A stretch of DNA of 64,000 nucleotides. Origin: Duganella alba. GTDB taxonomy: Bacteria > Pseudomonadota > Gammaproteobacteria > Burkholderiales > Burkholderiaceae_D. Made by a program: the position numbers and the translations under genes. The notes below the pieces were generated by a model that saw only the letters and a list, made by a program, of their open reading frames with translations, had not been told where the DNA came from and did no database searches. The stretch covers positions 248,001 through 312,000 of the forward strand of contig NZ_WKJN01000003.1 in NCBI RefSeq assembly GCF_009674495.1, written 5' to 3'. Shown one piece after another: positions 39,339 through 47,778 of this stretch. The number at the start of each line of letters is the position of its first letter. Position 1 is the stretch's first letter.

Positions 39339-39869
39339 GCCGGCGGTGGTGGTGGAGCCGCTGTCGAGCAGCGGCTTCTCTTCTTCTTTTTCTTTTTTAT
39401 GTTTCGGCACAGGGCAGGCGCGGCAGGCGCCGGCCTTGCGACTGAAGTCCGTCACCAGCGGCAGCCGCATCGGCACCGCTTCGTCGCCGCAGTAGCCGCC
39501 ATCGAGCACCAGCGTCCTGCCGCCGTCGGCCAGCTTGCCGCTGATGGTGCGCTCGTCCTCGTCGGGCGGCTGCACCGTGAAGTACAGCTGCTGGCCGCGC
39601 GGATCGATATTCACGTCGCTGGCCACCACCGGCCAGCTCAAGCCGCCGGCCGTGTATTCATATAACACCGTATCCACTTCGGCAAAGCGCTGCAGCGTGA
39701 TGCGCTGGCCGCCGAATTCGCCGCTGTCGGCGTGGATGCATAAATCGGAAAACACCTGCATGCCGTAGCGCGGCAGGCCGCCGGGTTTCTTGGCGCTCTT
39801 GGGCGCGGCCAGCACTGCGCAGGAAGCCAGCAGGATGGCGCCGGCAAACAGGGCACGTCGTGTCATCAT
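39333..39869 (-). CDS. secreted protein of unknown function
   Basis: A protein of about 178 residues with a signal peptide (MMTRRALFAGAILLASCAVLA, cleavage before APK; a Cys stands near the cut but the lipobox is not clean). The mature part has three further cysteines (SDLCIHAD, DGGYCGDE, KAGACRACP) and a charged tail KHKKEKEEEKP. I do not recognise the family. The start at 39869 avoids running into the porin terminator. Its 3' end overlaps the convergent ThDP enzyme by six bases. Confidence 0.7.
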   Translation of the reverse strand: MMTRRALFAGAILLASCAVLAAPKSAKKPGGLPRYGMQVFSDLCIHADSGEFGGQRITLQRFAEVDTVLYEYTAGGLSWPVVASDVNIDPRGQQLYFTVQPPDEDERTISGKLADGGRTLVLDGGYCGDEAVPMRLPLVTDFSRKAGACRACPVPKHKKEKEEEKPLLDSGSTTTAGL

Positions 39870-39889
39870 TATCGCTTTCGGAAATGAAC

Positions 39890-39912
39890 AACGGCTGCAC
39901 AAGGCAGCCGTT
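39890..39912 (-). terminator. Rho-independent terminator of the porin gene
   Basis: AACGGCTGC and GCAGCCGTT (9-bp perfect arms, 5-base loop) followed on the minus strand by TGTTCATTT. The T tract is broken, so it may be weak. It separates the porin from the following small gene. Confidence 0.6.
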
Positions 39913-39938
39913 GTTGAATCTAAACCTGAATAATCAGA

Positions 39939-41030
39939 TTAGAACGAGTGTTTCAGACCCAAGTTGAAGGCCTTGTCACCGGTGCCGGCTTCGGTGTTGT
40001 TACCAACGGTGTAGCCTGCGCCGTTTTTGTTTTTGATTTTTGCGTAAGCAACGTAGGTGCTGGTGCGCTTCGACAGAGCGTAGCTGTAGCCGATTGCCCA
40101 TTGGTCAGCATCACGGTTAGCAACTTCTTTGTCGTTTTTGCGGATGTACGAAGCCATCACGGTGCCGGCGGTGTCGCCAACTGGTGCGGTCAGACCCAGC
40201 AGAGCGTCAGCGCTGTCAGCGGTTTGAGCGAAGGTGTAACCGAACGCGTTGGTGGTTGCGGTTGCGCTGGCTGCGCCGTTGATCGGTGCGCTGCCGGTGC
40301 CTTTGTCTTTCGAGTAGGCGCCGAACACTTTCACTACTTTGAAGTCGTAGTTAGCAGCGATCAGACCGTTGTGGCCCATGCCGGTGGTTTTCACGGTAGC
40401 GGTGTCGTTGTTTTTGCTGTTGTAAGCAACTGCAACGTTCAGAGGACCGTTGTTGTAAGCCAGCGAGCCGCCGATTTGACGCTGTGCGGTTGCATCGCCA
40501 GGGGTTTCGCCCAGGCTGTACGATACCGCGCCGGTGAAGCCGTTCAGGTTCGGGGTTTTGTACACAACAGCGTTCGAGTTACGGGTCATGTACGACGCAA
40601 CTGGGAACAGGTTTTTAGCGGTACCAGCGTAGCCCATTGCGAATGGATCGCCAACGTCGCGCAGGGTTTCGTAGTACGGAGTGTACTGACGACCCAGGGT
40701 CAGGGTACCAGCGGTTTTCGACGACAGACCAACATACGCTTCACGATTGAAGATGGTGTTGGTAGCGTCCAGGGTGCCGTCGTCGATTTTCGCGCCGGTT
40801 TCCAGTTTGAAGATTGCGCTCAGACCGCCACCCAGATCTTCGGTGCCTTTGAAGCCGATACGCGATGCCGATGCGGCGCCGCTGGTGACTTTGCTGACGG
40901 TGCCAGCTGCGCCACCGCGTTCGGAGACGATGCCAGCATCCAGGATGCCGTAGATGGTCACGTTCGATTGAGCGAATGCTGCGGAGCTGGTTGCTGCCAG
41001 TACGGCGATAGCGATAAGGGATTTTTTCAT
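39939..41030 (-). CDS. outer membrane porin, OmpC-like (Burkholderiales type)
   Basis: The 363-residue protein has a signal peptide (MKKSLIAIAVLAATSSAAFA) and begins the mature part QSNVTIYGILDAGIVSERGG, the hallmark of Burkholderiales trimeric porins. Family marks are RIGFKGTEDLGGGLSAIFKLETG, NREAYVGLSSKTAGTLTLGRQYTP, and a C-terminal NLGLKHSF, the aromatic end that BamA recognises. Codon use is unlike the neighbours (many T- and A-ending codons), as expected for an abundant protein. AAGGAAAC is the ribosome site. The 200-base leader upstream is long. Confidence 0.96.
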   Translation of the reverse strand: MKKSLIAIAVLAATSSAAFAQSNVTIYGILDAGIVSERGGAAGTVSKVTSGAASASRIGFKGTEDLGGGLSAIFKLETGAKIDDGTLDATNTIFNREAYVGLSSKTAGTLTLGRQYTPYYETLRDVGDPFAMGYAGTAKNLFPVASYMTRNSNAVVYKTPNLNGFTGAVSYSLGETPGDATAQRQIGGSLAYNNGPLNVAVAYNSKNNDTATVKTTGMGHNGLIAANYDFKVVKVFGAYSKDKGTGSAPINGAASATATTNAFGYTFAQTADSADALLGLTAPVGDTAGTVMASYIRKNDKEVANRDADQWAIGYSYALSKRTSTYVAYAKIKNKNGAGYTVGNNTEAGTGDKAFNLGLKHSF

Positions 41031-41735
41031 TACATGTTTCCTTCAGTTGTGTTGCTGTAAAAATAAGCCAGTAGTGCGGCGTGTTCGGTGCTGCTCGGCT
41101 TGTGCCGTTTTGTGCGTGAGGGCAAACTCCCCAGCTGCCACTGTGCACCCCAGTAACGTGGGATGCGTTCACTAAATGCGGCCGATGAAACTACGCCGGC
41201 TTTAATCGCAGCGCCCGCGGTGGGGCGCCGGAGGCGGCACTATACTGATGCCAAGAAACTTCAACAAGTGTAAAACCATTCATACTGAACAGCGAATATT
41301 CTTGTCTGTCTTTCAAAGCAGCGGCATTTTACCGCATCGCAATATTTCCTGCCGATCAAGCGAAACAGGCCAGGCTTCCCGCACGATGAACACGGTGATG
41401 AACACCTCTTCGTCGGACCAAGTAAAAATAGCCACATTGCTATTTCTGACGCTATTTTATACTGAACACCGCCCACACTCCTCTCTACCAAATGGTAATA
41501 AGCTAACACCCCCTGACTTTGTTCGGCCCATTTCTCAAGCAAAATCAGCAACAAACCAACTTTGCTCCCAGTATTACAGCTTTATTTGTGTAGTAAATTT
41601 TGTCAAAACAGAGACGAGTTGCATTACGTTACCGAATTGTAAGAAATTGCTACCTGTTGTATTCAGGAGACAAATCGGTGCGTTTTTTTGCACCACCGCA
41701 CTGATTTGGTGCATGAAATAGATTCATTACCGGGC
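41031..41735. other. 705-base intergenic region, AT-rich in its left two thirds
   Basis: From the porin start to about 41250 the sequence is GC-rich and should hold the porin promoter and leader; I see no consensus promoter. From 41250 to 41735 it is AT-rich, with open frames on both strands that have neither ribosome site nor protein-like composition. A short stretch, 41458-41520, reads YTEHRPHSSLPNGNKLTPPDF and resembles the end of IS3-family transposases (RPHSSL then LTP), so it may be a decayed insertion remnant. Confidence 0.5.
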
Positions 41736-42515
41736 TCAGAGTCCCGTGACTTTGGCAATCAGCCAGAAATAGCCCCGGTAAGGCAGCAACCGCGCCAGCC
41801 GCAGCAGGTTGGTAAATCGTCTTGGAAAATGGATATGAAATGCGCCGCGCTCCATGCCGGCGATGAGTTGCCGGGCCGCTTGCGGCGCCGTCATCAGCGA
41901 CGGCATCGGGAAGTCATTGCCCTTGGTGAGCGGCGTGTCGACGAAGCCGGGATTGATCTGATACACCGAAATACCCTTCGGATGCAAATCGCCATACAGC
42001 GATTCGCACAGATTGATCAGCGCGGCCTTGGTCGGCCCGTACACCAGCGCCTTCGGCAAGCCGCTGTAACCAGCCACCGACGCGACAATGCCGATGCCGC
42101 CACGCCCCTGCCCGAGCAGCATGGGCAGCACGGCGTCCAGGCAGTTGAAGACGCCGCGCAGATTCAGGTCGATCAGTTGATTGGCGGCGGCCAGGTCGAA
42201 ACTGTCGGCGCGCATTTCGCTGTAGCCGCCGGCGACGATCAGCACCGTGTCGATGCGCGGCCAGCGCCGCAGTATGCGGTCGCGCGCATCCAGCACGCTG
42301 GCGTGATCGGTGATGTCCAGCGCCAGCGGGAAGATGTCCGACGGCGCCTCGGTGCTTGCCAGTTCATCCAGCAGCGCCTGGCGCCGTGCCGAAATCGCCA
42401 CGCGGGCGCCTTTTTCCAGCAGCTGCCGCGCCACCGCGGCGCCGATGCCGCTGGAAGCGCCGATGATCCACACATATTGTCCGTGCCAGTCGTGAATGGC
42501 TGCGTTCATGCCCAT
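41736..42515 (-). CDS. SDR-family oxidoreductase
   Basis: The 259-residue protein has the cofactor motif GASSGIGAAV (about 19-28), VAGGYSE at the NAG place, and an intact catalytic YGPTK (YxxxK) after IVASVAGYSGLPKALV. The C-terminal RFTNLLRLARLLPYRGYFWLIAKV is hydrophobic, so it may sit on the membrane. It is the last gene of the lipid operon, three bases after the MFS gene. In related clusters the same SDR accompanies DUF1365 and the fatty-acid methylase. Confidence 0.9.
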   Translation of the reverse strand: MGMNAAIHDWHGQYVWIIGASSGIGAAVARQLLEKGARVAISARRQALLDELASTEAPSDIFPLALDITDHASVLDARDRILRRWPRIDTVLIVAGGYSEMRADSFDLAAANQLIDLNLRGVFNCLDAVLPMLLGQGRGGIGIVASVAGYSGLPKALVYGPTKAALINLCESLYGDLHPKGISVYQINPGFVDTPLTKGNDFPMPSLMTAPQAARQLIAGMERGAFHIHFPRRFTNLLRLARLLPYRGYFWLIAKVTGL

Positions 42516-42518
42516 GGT

Positions 42519-43766
42519 TTATTCCTCATGCAAAGGCGCGCGCCACAGCAGCACGGCGGCCAGTAGTTTCAAACAGCATGGCAGCAAGGCGTAGGCGAAC
42601 GACAGCGCCTCCAGTCCCTGCTGCATGCCGGGACGGTAGCCCAGCCACGCCAACGCTGGCAGCGCGACGCCGGCGGCAAGTGCAAGCGTCATTTGCACGC
42701 CCCAGTTCCAGACGCCGAAGTACGCGGCCTCGCGCCGGCCGCTGTCGCCGGCATGAGCGATGGTGGCCGCCAGCAGCGCGGGTGGCAATGCCAAATCGGC
42801 GCCCAGCGCAAGGCCGGACAAGGTGCAGATCACGCCATACGCCAAGGCGTTGCCGGCACCAAGCCCATAGGCCCAGATGAACACGAGAGCGGTCAACAGC
42901 ATGCTACCGATCCATGCGCGCGCTTCACCGATGCGGGCGGCGATGGCCGGCCACGCCGCCATCGAGATGGCGGCACTGGTGAAGTACAGCAGCAGGAACA
43001 GGCCGGCCCTGGGGCCAAGCTGCAGCCGATCTTCCGCGAAGAACAGGAACAGCGTGGCGGGAATCGAGGCGGCGACGCCGTTCACCAGCAGCACCGCAAA
43101 CAGCCAGCGGAAACGCTGCTGCCGGAACGGCGCAAGCAGCGCCGCCAAGCCGCGCGGTGCAGCAGATTGCGCGACAGCGGTTGCCGGGCGCGGCGCCTTG
43201 AGCAGCAGGCAGGCCCCACCGGCCAGCAGCACCATGGCGAATATCACACTAAGGGCGTTGTAGCCGGCCAGTGCCGGCACCGCAGCGGCGGTCATGACGC
43301 CAAGCAGGCCGCAGCCTTCGCGCACGGCAGCCAGCCGCGCGCGTTCGCCGGGCCGCTGCGTCAGCGCGGCGCCCCAGCTTTGGTGCGCAATGGTCGCCAG
43401 GCCGAAGCCCAGGTACACCAGCATCAGCGAAGCAAGGAACCACGCCAGCGTCCCGGCCTGCGCCGGTGGATGGAACAGGGCGCCGTAGCCCAGCAACAGC
43501 AAGGGCAAGGACAACAGCACAAAGCGCGGATAGGCGGCGCCGGCGCGCGCGATCCACCAGCCCAGCAGCGGATCAAGAAACGCCGCCACCGTGCGCGCTG
43601 CCAGCAGCGCGGCGCCAATGACCGCCAGCGTCAGACCGCTGTGCTGCGCATAGAACTGCGGCACATAGACATAGATCGGCAGCGCCAGCATCGCCAACGG
43701 CATGCCGAACAAGCCATACGACAGCATGCCTCCCCACTTTAGCGGAGCAGTAACGGTATCGGTCAT
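42519..43766 (-). CDS. MFS transporter (GPH/MFS_2-like)
   Basis: The 415-residue protein has about 12 membrane helices and the loop motif FLDPLLGWWIARAGAAYPRFV of the glycoside-pentoside-hexuronide/MFS_2 group, whose members include lipid and sugar carriers. The start overlaps the preceding gene by four bases (ATGA); a longer frame reading back through that gene is not used. In this operon it may carry a lipid precursor, but that is inference. Confidence 0.88.
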   Translation of the reverse strand: MTDTVTAPLKWGGMLSYGLFGMPLAMLALPIYVYVPQFYAQHSGLTLAVIGAALLAARTVAAFLDPLLGWWIARAGAAYPRFVLLSLPLLLLGYGALFHPPAQAGTLAWFLASLMLVYLGFGLATIAHQSWGAALTQRPGERARLAAVREGCGLLGVMTAAAVPALAGYNALSVIFAMVLLAGGACLLLKAPRPATAVAQSAAPRGLAALLAPFRQQRFRWLFAVLLVNGVAASIPATLFLFFAEDRLQLGPRAGLFLLLYFTSAAISMAAWPAIAARIGEARAWIGSMLLTALVFIWAYGLGAGNALAYGVICTLSGLALGADLALPPALLAATIAHAGDSGRREAAYFGVWNWGVQMTLALAAGVALPALAWLGYRPGMQQGLEALSFAYALLPCCLKLLAAVLLWRAPLHEE

Positions 43767-44284
43767 GGCACGGCTGCCGCGTCGCGCAACAAAGCCTGGC
43801 GCAGCTTCGGTGCGCTGGTCACCGGGTCCAGCCAGATGCCGAAGAAGGCGTGTGCAAACGCCATGTCGGACACGGTGGCCAGCAACTGCCCGTCGCGGTA
43901 AAAGCGCATGCCCAGGCCCGGCACCAGCGCGCCGCCCAGCCGCGAGCCTTCCTGCACGTCCGGGAAGATCGCCTTCATCTGCGCCAGCCACGCTGCGCGC
44001 TGCGTCTCGCTGCCGGCACCTATCTTCTCCATCTGTTCGGCGCTGGCTTCGGCGATCCTGCGTCCATGGAGTGCGCGTGCATAGCGCAGCTCCAATACCA
44101 GCGGCGCCGCATCCCCTGCATAGCCTTGCGGCCCCACCCACAATTCGGCCGCGTAAATCTTCAGCCCAAACCAGGTGTAGACGCCTTGTCCGCTCAACCG
44201 CGCCGCCCCCAACTCCTGCTCGATGTAGCTTGCAGCGTGCAGCGGCGCGCACACCAGCAGCAGGACAATCAGCCAGGCGCGCAT
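43763..44284 (-). CDS. chalcone-isomerase-fold periplasmic protein
   Basis: The 173-residue protein has a signal peptide (MRAWLIVLLLVCAPLHAA) and a chalcone isomerase-like core (GQGVYTWFGLKIYAAELWVG then VLELRYARALHGRRIAEASAEQM and a C-terminal AFAHAFFGIWLDPVTSAPKLRQALL). Bacterial members bind lipids or have unknown roles and are often encoded next to Cfa-like enzymes, as here, four bases downstream of the Cfa gene. Plant-type isomerase activity should not be assumed. Confidence 0.88.
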   Translation of the reverse strand: MRAWLIVLLLVCAPLHAASYIEQELGAARLSGQGVYTWFGLKIYAAELWVGPQGYAGDAAPLVLELRYARALHGRRIAEASAEQMEKIGAGSETQRAAWLAQMKAIFPDVQEGSRLGGALVPGLGMRFYRDGQLLATVSDMAFAHAFFGIWLDPVTSAPKLRQALLRDAAAVP

Positions 44285-44288
44285 GGCG

Positions 44289-45503
44289 CTAGGCCTTGAC
44301 CAGCGTGAACTGCATCACATCCGTATTCCCGGCGCGGAAGGCGGCTTCGCAATAGGCCAGATAAAACTCCCACGTCAGCATGAAGCGCTGGTCGAACCCC
44401 TGCGCCATCACCGCTTCGCTTTGCGCCAGGAAGCTGCGGCGCCATTGCAGCAAGGTGTTTGCATAATCGATCCCGAAGCGGAATTCGTCCACCACGCGCA
44501 GGCCGTGCTGCTCCGCCATGCGGCGGAACGCCGACGGCGCCGGCAGCATCCCGCCGGGGAAGATGTACTGCTGGATAAAGTCCGTGCCCTGGCGGTAGCG
44601 CGCAAACAAAGCCTCATCAATCGTGATGGTCTGGATGCACGCGCGTCCGCTCTGCTTCAGGTTGCGCGCGACGCAGGCGAAATAGTCCGGCCAGTAACGC
44701 TCGCCAACCGCCTCGAACATTTCGATGGATGCGATGGCGTCGAACTGGCCGGCGCAATCACGGTAGTCGCACAGGCGCAGATCCGTTTGCTGCGCCAGGC
44801 CAGCGTCGGTCAAGCGCTGGCGCGCGTAGTCAAGCTGCTCGGTCGACAAGGTCAGTCCGGTCACATGCGCTTGCGCTTCGCGCGCCGCAGTCTCCGCAAA
44901 ACCGCCCCAGCCGCAGCCGATTTCCAGCACGCGTGCCCCCGGCTGCAATTGCAACTGGCCGACGATGCGGCGGTACTTGGCCATCTGCCCCGCCGCCAGG
45001 TCATCGCCGCCGCTGAAGATGGCGCTGGAATAGGTCATCGTCGGGTCGAGCCACAGCTGGTAGAAAGCGTTGCCGATGTCGTAGTGCGCGTGGATATTCT
45101 TGCGGCTGCCCGCGCGCGAATTGCGGTTCAGCAGATGCTTCAGCCGATACAGCAGGCTGCCCCACCAGCTGCCATAAACCAGCGCTTCCATCTCGCCGCG
45201 ATTGCGTATCAACAGCGCCAGCAGGCCTGGCAGGTTATCGGTCTTCCACTCGCCGGCGATGAAGGACTCGGCAAAGCCGATATCGCCGCTGCGCAGGGCC
45301 GCACTGCACGGCTTCCAGATGGCCAGCTCCAGCACGACCGGAAAAGAACCGTCGCCGAACAATTGATGCGAGCCGTCCGGCCGCCGCAGCAGCAAGGCGC
45401 CGTGTTTCAGGTTGCGCAGCGCCTTGACGATCAGGCGCGCGGCCGTCGGCAGCTTGTCGTTGACGGGCAGCGACGCGGGCGCGCGCAGGGAATTGGTATT
45501 CAT
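44289..45503 (-). CDS. cyclopropane-fatty-acyl-phospholipid synthase family methyltransferase
   Basis: The 404-residue protein has the Cfa layout: an N-terminal lipid-binding part, IHAHYDIGNAFYQLWLDPTMTYSSAIF, SAM motif VLEIGCGWGGFAETAAREA (about 194-212), GLTLSTEQLDYARQRL, and IASIEMFEAVGERYWPDYFACVARNLK with the catalytic E-H region. Members make cyclopropane or methylated/furan fatty acids. Within the light/singlet-oxygen type cluster seen here the second possibility is real. It begins inside the DUF1365 stop (four-base overlap). Confidence 0.93.
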   Translation of the reverse strand: MNTNSLRAPASLPVNDKLPTAARLIVKALRNLKHGALLLRRPDGSHQLFGDGSFPVVLELAIWKPCSAALRSGDIGFAESFIAGEWKTDNLPGLLALLIRNRGEMEALVYGSWWGSLLYRLKHLLNRNSRAGSRKNIHAHYDIGNAFYQLWLDPTMTYSSAIFSGGDDLAAGQMAKYRRIVGQLQLQPGARVLEIGCGWGGFAETAAREAQAHVTGLTLSTEQLDYARQRLTDAGLAQQTDLRLCDYRDCAGQFDAIASIEMFEAVGERYWPDYFACVARNLKQSGRACIQTITIDEALFARYRQGTDFIQQYIFPGGMLPAPSAFRRMAEQHGLRVVDEFRFGIDYANTLLQWRRSFLAQSEAVMAQGFDQRFMLTWEFYLAYCEAAFRAGNTDVMQFTLVKA

Positions 45504-46267
45504 CGGGACACCTTCTGTTGTGGCGGTTCAGGTTTGCGGAAGAACGGCACGCGGCGCAGCCAGAGCTTGAGCGCCTGCCAGTGAATGCGGAACATCACGC
45601 CGAAAGTCATCAGCGGATAAGCGAAGAAAGCGCGCGCCACGCTGCGGTCGTCGAGCACAACAGCACGGCCGGACAGGCTGGTTTCCAGCAGTGGCCCCAG
45701 ATCGTCGTCGTAATCGATGCGCGCCATGCTGCGCTGGCTGCCGCAATAAAAGCGGAAGCGGTAGCCGCCCTGCACTTCGCAGAACGGCGATACGTGGAAA
45801 ATCTTGCGCGCCGTGAGTTCATCGGCCGCGCTGATCGCGCCGCCGGTCTCCAGCAGGTAGCAATGGCGCTCGCCGAAGGTGTTGTGCACATCGGCGACGA
45901 TGACGCGCAGCGTGCCGTCCGCGCGGTGGCAGAACCAGAACGACACCGGATTGAAGGCATAGCCCAGCACGCGCGGCATGGTTTGCAGCCATACTTCGCC
46001 ATCGGCGTCGTGCACGCCCTCGGCTGCCAGCAGGCCGTCTATCCATTGCAGCAAAGGCTGACGGCCGTCGCCATAGTCGCTGTCGTAAAAGGACAGCAGG
46101 TTGCGGCGATTGCGCGCAAACAGGCGGCTGCCGAAATCGCGCTCGCCCAGCGTCCGCAACGGCAGCCGCACGAAATAGGTCCGGTAGCGGAAGCCATGCC
46201 GCACCGGCCGCAGGCGCAGATGCCGCACCTGGCCGAAACACAGCTGCGGCTTGGCGTCAGGCTGCAC
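45500..46267 (-). CDS. DUF1365 protein
   Basis: The 255-residue protein has the DUF1365 marks CFGQVRHLRLRPVRHGFRYRTYFVRLPL, PRVLGYAFNPVSFWFCHRADGTLRVIVADVHNTFGERHCYLL, FHVSPFCEVQGGYRF and the C-terminal hydrophobic YPLMTFGVMFRIHWQALKLWLRRVPF. It is cytoplasmic or membrane-associated, and the reaction is unknown; the tight link to Cfa-like and FAD enzymes suggests a role in fatty-acid chain modification. It overlaps the FAD gene by 11 bases. Confidence 0.92.
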   Translation of the reverse strand: MQPDAKPQLCFGQVRHLRLRPVRHGFRYRTYFVRLPLRTLGERDFGSRLFARNRRNLLSFYDSDYGDGRQPLLQWIDGLLAAEGVHDADGEVWLQTMPRVLGYAFNPVSFWFCHRADGTLRVIVADVHNTFGERHCYLLETGGAISAADELTARKIFHVSPFCEVQGGYRFRFYCGSQRSMARIDYDDDLGPLLETSLSGRAVVLDDRSVARAFFAYPLMTFGVMFRIHWQALKLWLRRVPFFRKPEPPQQKVSR

Positions 46268-47525
46268 GGGCCACCTGCGCGGCGCGCGAGACGATGGCGG
46301 CAGCCACCGCCAGACCGGATTTCAGGCCGTCTTCATGGAAGCCGTAACCGGTCCATGCGCCGGCAAACCAGATGCCGCCGCGTCCCTGCAGCGTATGCAG
46401 GCGGCGCTGCGCCGCCACCGCCGCTTCGTCGAACACCGGATGCGCATACGAGAACTCCTGCAGCACGCACTCCGCGCGCGGCTCGTCGATGGGATTGAGC
46501 GACACGATCAGCGGCTGCTCGAACGGCAGCGGTTGCAGCTTGTTGATCAGGTAGTGCACGCACACGCGCTGGTCGGCGCCGCCGCTGCCCTGGTAATTCC
46601 ACGCCGACCACGCCTTGCGCTGCGCCGGCAGGCAACTGGTGTCGGTATGCAGCAGCGCGCGATTGGGCTGATAGCGCACCGCCGACAGCACATCGCGTTC
46701 GTCGTCGGTGGCGTCGCGCAGCAGCGCCAGCGACTGGTCGCTGTGGCAGGCCAGCACCACCTGGTCGTAGCGCGCGCCGCCGTGCGCGGTGGTCAATGTC
46801 AGCCCCAGCGCATCGCGCGCCACCGACTGCACCGGCGTGTTCAAATGCCGCCGAGGCAAGGCCGCCAGCAGGTGCCGCACATATTCGCGCGAACCGCCGC
46901 GCACCGTGTGCCACTGCGGGCGCTGGTTTACTTGCAGCAAACCGTGGTTATGACAAAACTGTACAAAGCTGGATAGCGGGAATTCCAGCATCTGCTGTGC
47001 CGGACAAGACCAGATGCACGCCGCCATCGGTAATAAATACCACTGGCGGAATTGGGTGCTGTATCCTTCCGCATCGAGGTAAGATCCCAGGCTCATCTGT
47101 GGTGCGCCGTGGTGGACCAGGGCGGTGGCGGCGCGGTTGAAACGCAGGATATCGCGCAGCATGCGCAGGAAAGCGGGCCGCAGCAGATTGCCGCGTTGGC
47201 AGAACACCTGGTCCAGATCGCCGCCCGCCCACTCCAGCATGCGCCCGTCGGTCGGCATTTTGACGGAGAAGCCCATCTCGCTGGGCGCCGTGCTGACGCC
47301 AAGCTCGTCAAACAGCGCCGTCAGCAGCGGATACGTGCGGTGGTTGAACACCAGAAAGCCGGTGTCGACGCCATGGGTGACGCCCTCCAACGTCACATCG
47401 ACGGTATGGCTGTGGCCGCCGAAATGGCTGCCCGCCTCGTACAGATGAACGTCATTGCCCGCTCGAATCAAGCGATATGCGCAGGAAAGACCGGAAATTC
47501 CGCTGCCTACAACAGCTATCTTCAT
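46257..47525 (-). CDS. FAD-dependent amine-oxidase-like oxidoreductase
   Basis: The 422-residue protein starts with the FAD Rossmann motif KIAVVGSGISGLSCAYRLIRAGNDVHLYEAG and ends in the second FAD stretch GGIWFAGAWTGYGFHEDGLKSGLAVAAAIV. It belongs to the family (COG2907) linked to Cfa-like enzymes, whose Rhodobacter relatives act in furan fatty-acid formation. It is the first gene of the operon and is divergent from the B12 regulator. A candidate operator palindrome stands 25 bases from its start, and AGGTG is its ribosome site. Confidence 0.92.
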   Translation of the reverse strand: MKIAVVGSGISGLSCAYRLIRAGNDVHLYEAGSHFGGHSHTVDVTLEGVTHGVDTGFLVFNHRTYPLLTALFDELGVSTAPSEMGFSVKMPTDGRMLEWAGGDLDQVFCQRGNLLRPAFLRMLRDILRFNRAATALVHHGAPQMSLGSYLDAEGYSTQFRQWYLLPMAACIWSCPAQQMLEFPLSSFVQFCHNHGLLQVNQRPQWHTVRGGSREYVRHLLAALPRRHLNTPVQSVARDALGLTLTTAHGGARYDQVVLACHSDQSLALLRDATDDERDVLSAVRYQPNRALLHTDTSCLPAQRKAWSAWNYQGSGGADQRVCVHYLINKLQPLPFEQPLIVSLNPIDEPRAECVLQEFSYAHPVFDEAAVAAQRRLHTLQGRGGIWFAGAWTGYGFHEDGLKSGLAVAAAIVSRAAQVARAA

Positions 47526-47549
47526 TATTTTTCACCTAAACAAAATATT

Positions 47550-47564
47550 TTTGTCCTGGACAAA
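47550..47564. promoter_or_regulatory. perfect 15-bp palindrome, candidate operator 1 of the MerR/B12 regulator
   Basis: TTTGTCC-T-GGACAAA is fully symmetrical and lies 25 bases from the FAD oxidoreductase start. A related, less symmetrical copy is at 47612-47626. Confidence 0.55.
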
Positions 47565-47611
47565 TGCAGAGCAAAAACGATATTCAGTTAAATAGTTCTA
47601 GATGTCAACTG

Positions 47612-47626
47612 TGTGTCGTGGACAAG
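47612..47626. promoter_or_regulatory. related half-palindrome, candidate operator 2
   Basis: TGTGTCGTGGACAAG agrees with the palindrome at 47550 at 12 of 15 positions and is 62 bases away, close to six helical turns. Both lie in the divergent promoter region of the regulator and the lipid operon. Confidence 0.45.
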
Positions 47627-47778
47627 CAGTTTCGCCATAACTTATACGCATCAAACGCTGTTTTGGATGCATTACTTTCGCGTCAAAATCGGCTGTAAAA
47701 TGACGGGCGCTACCTGTGCACCCGGACCCTGTGCCCAACCCTCGTGACTGCCCCAAACCCGCAGCCGCTTATTGCCTG

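Noticed and set aside
41248..41721. 157-codon frame in the AT-rich gap
   Set aside because: No ribosome site and no protein-like pattern beyond the short transposase-like piece; a frame on the other strand is equally open.
43767..44252. N-terminal extension of the MFS carrier through the chalcone-isomerase-like gene
   Set aside because: It is the other frame of a gene with a clear signal peptide and domain; the carrier starts at the ATGA overlap.
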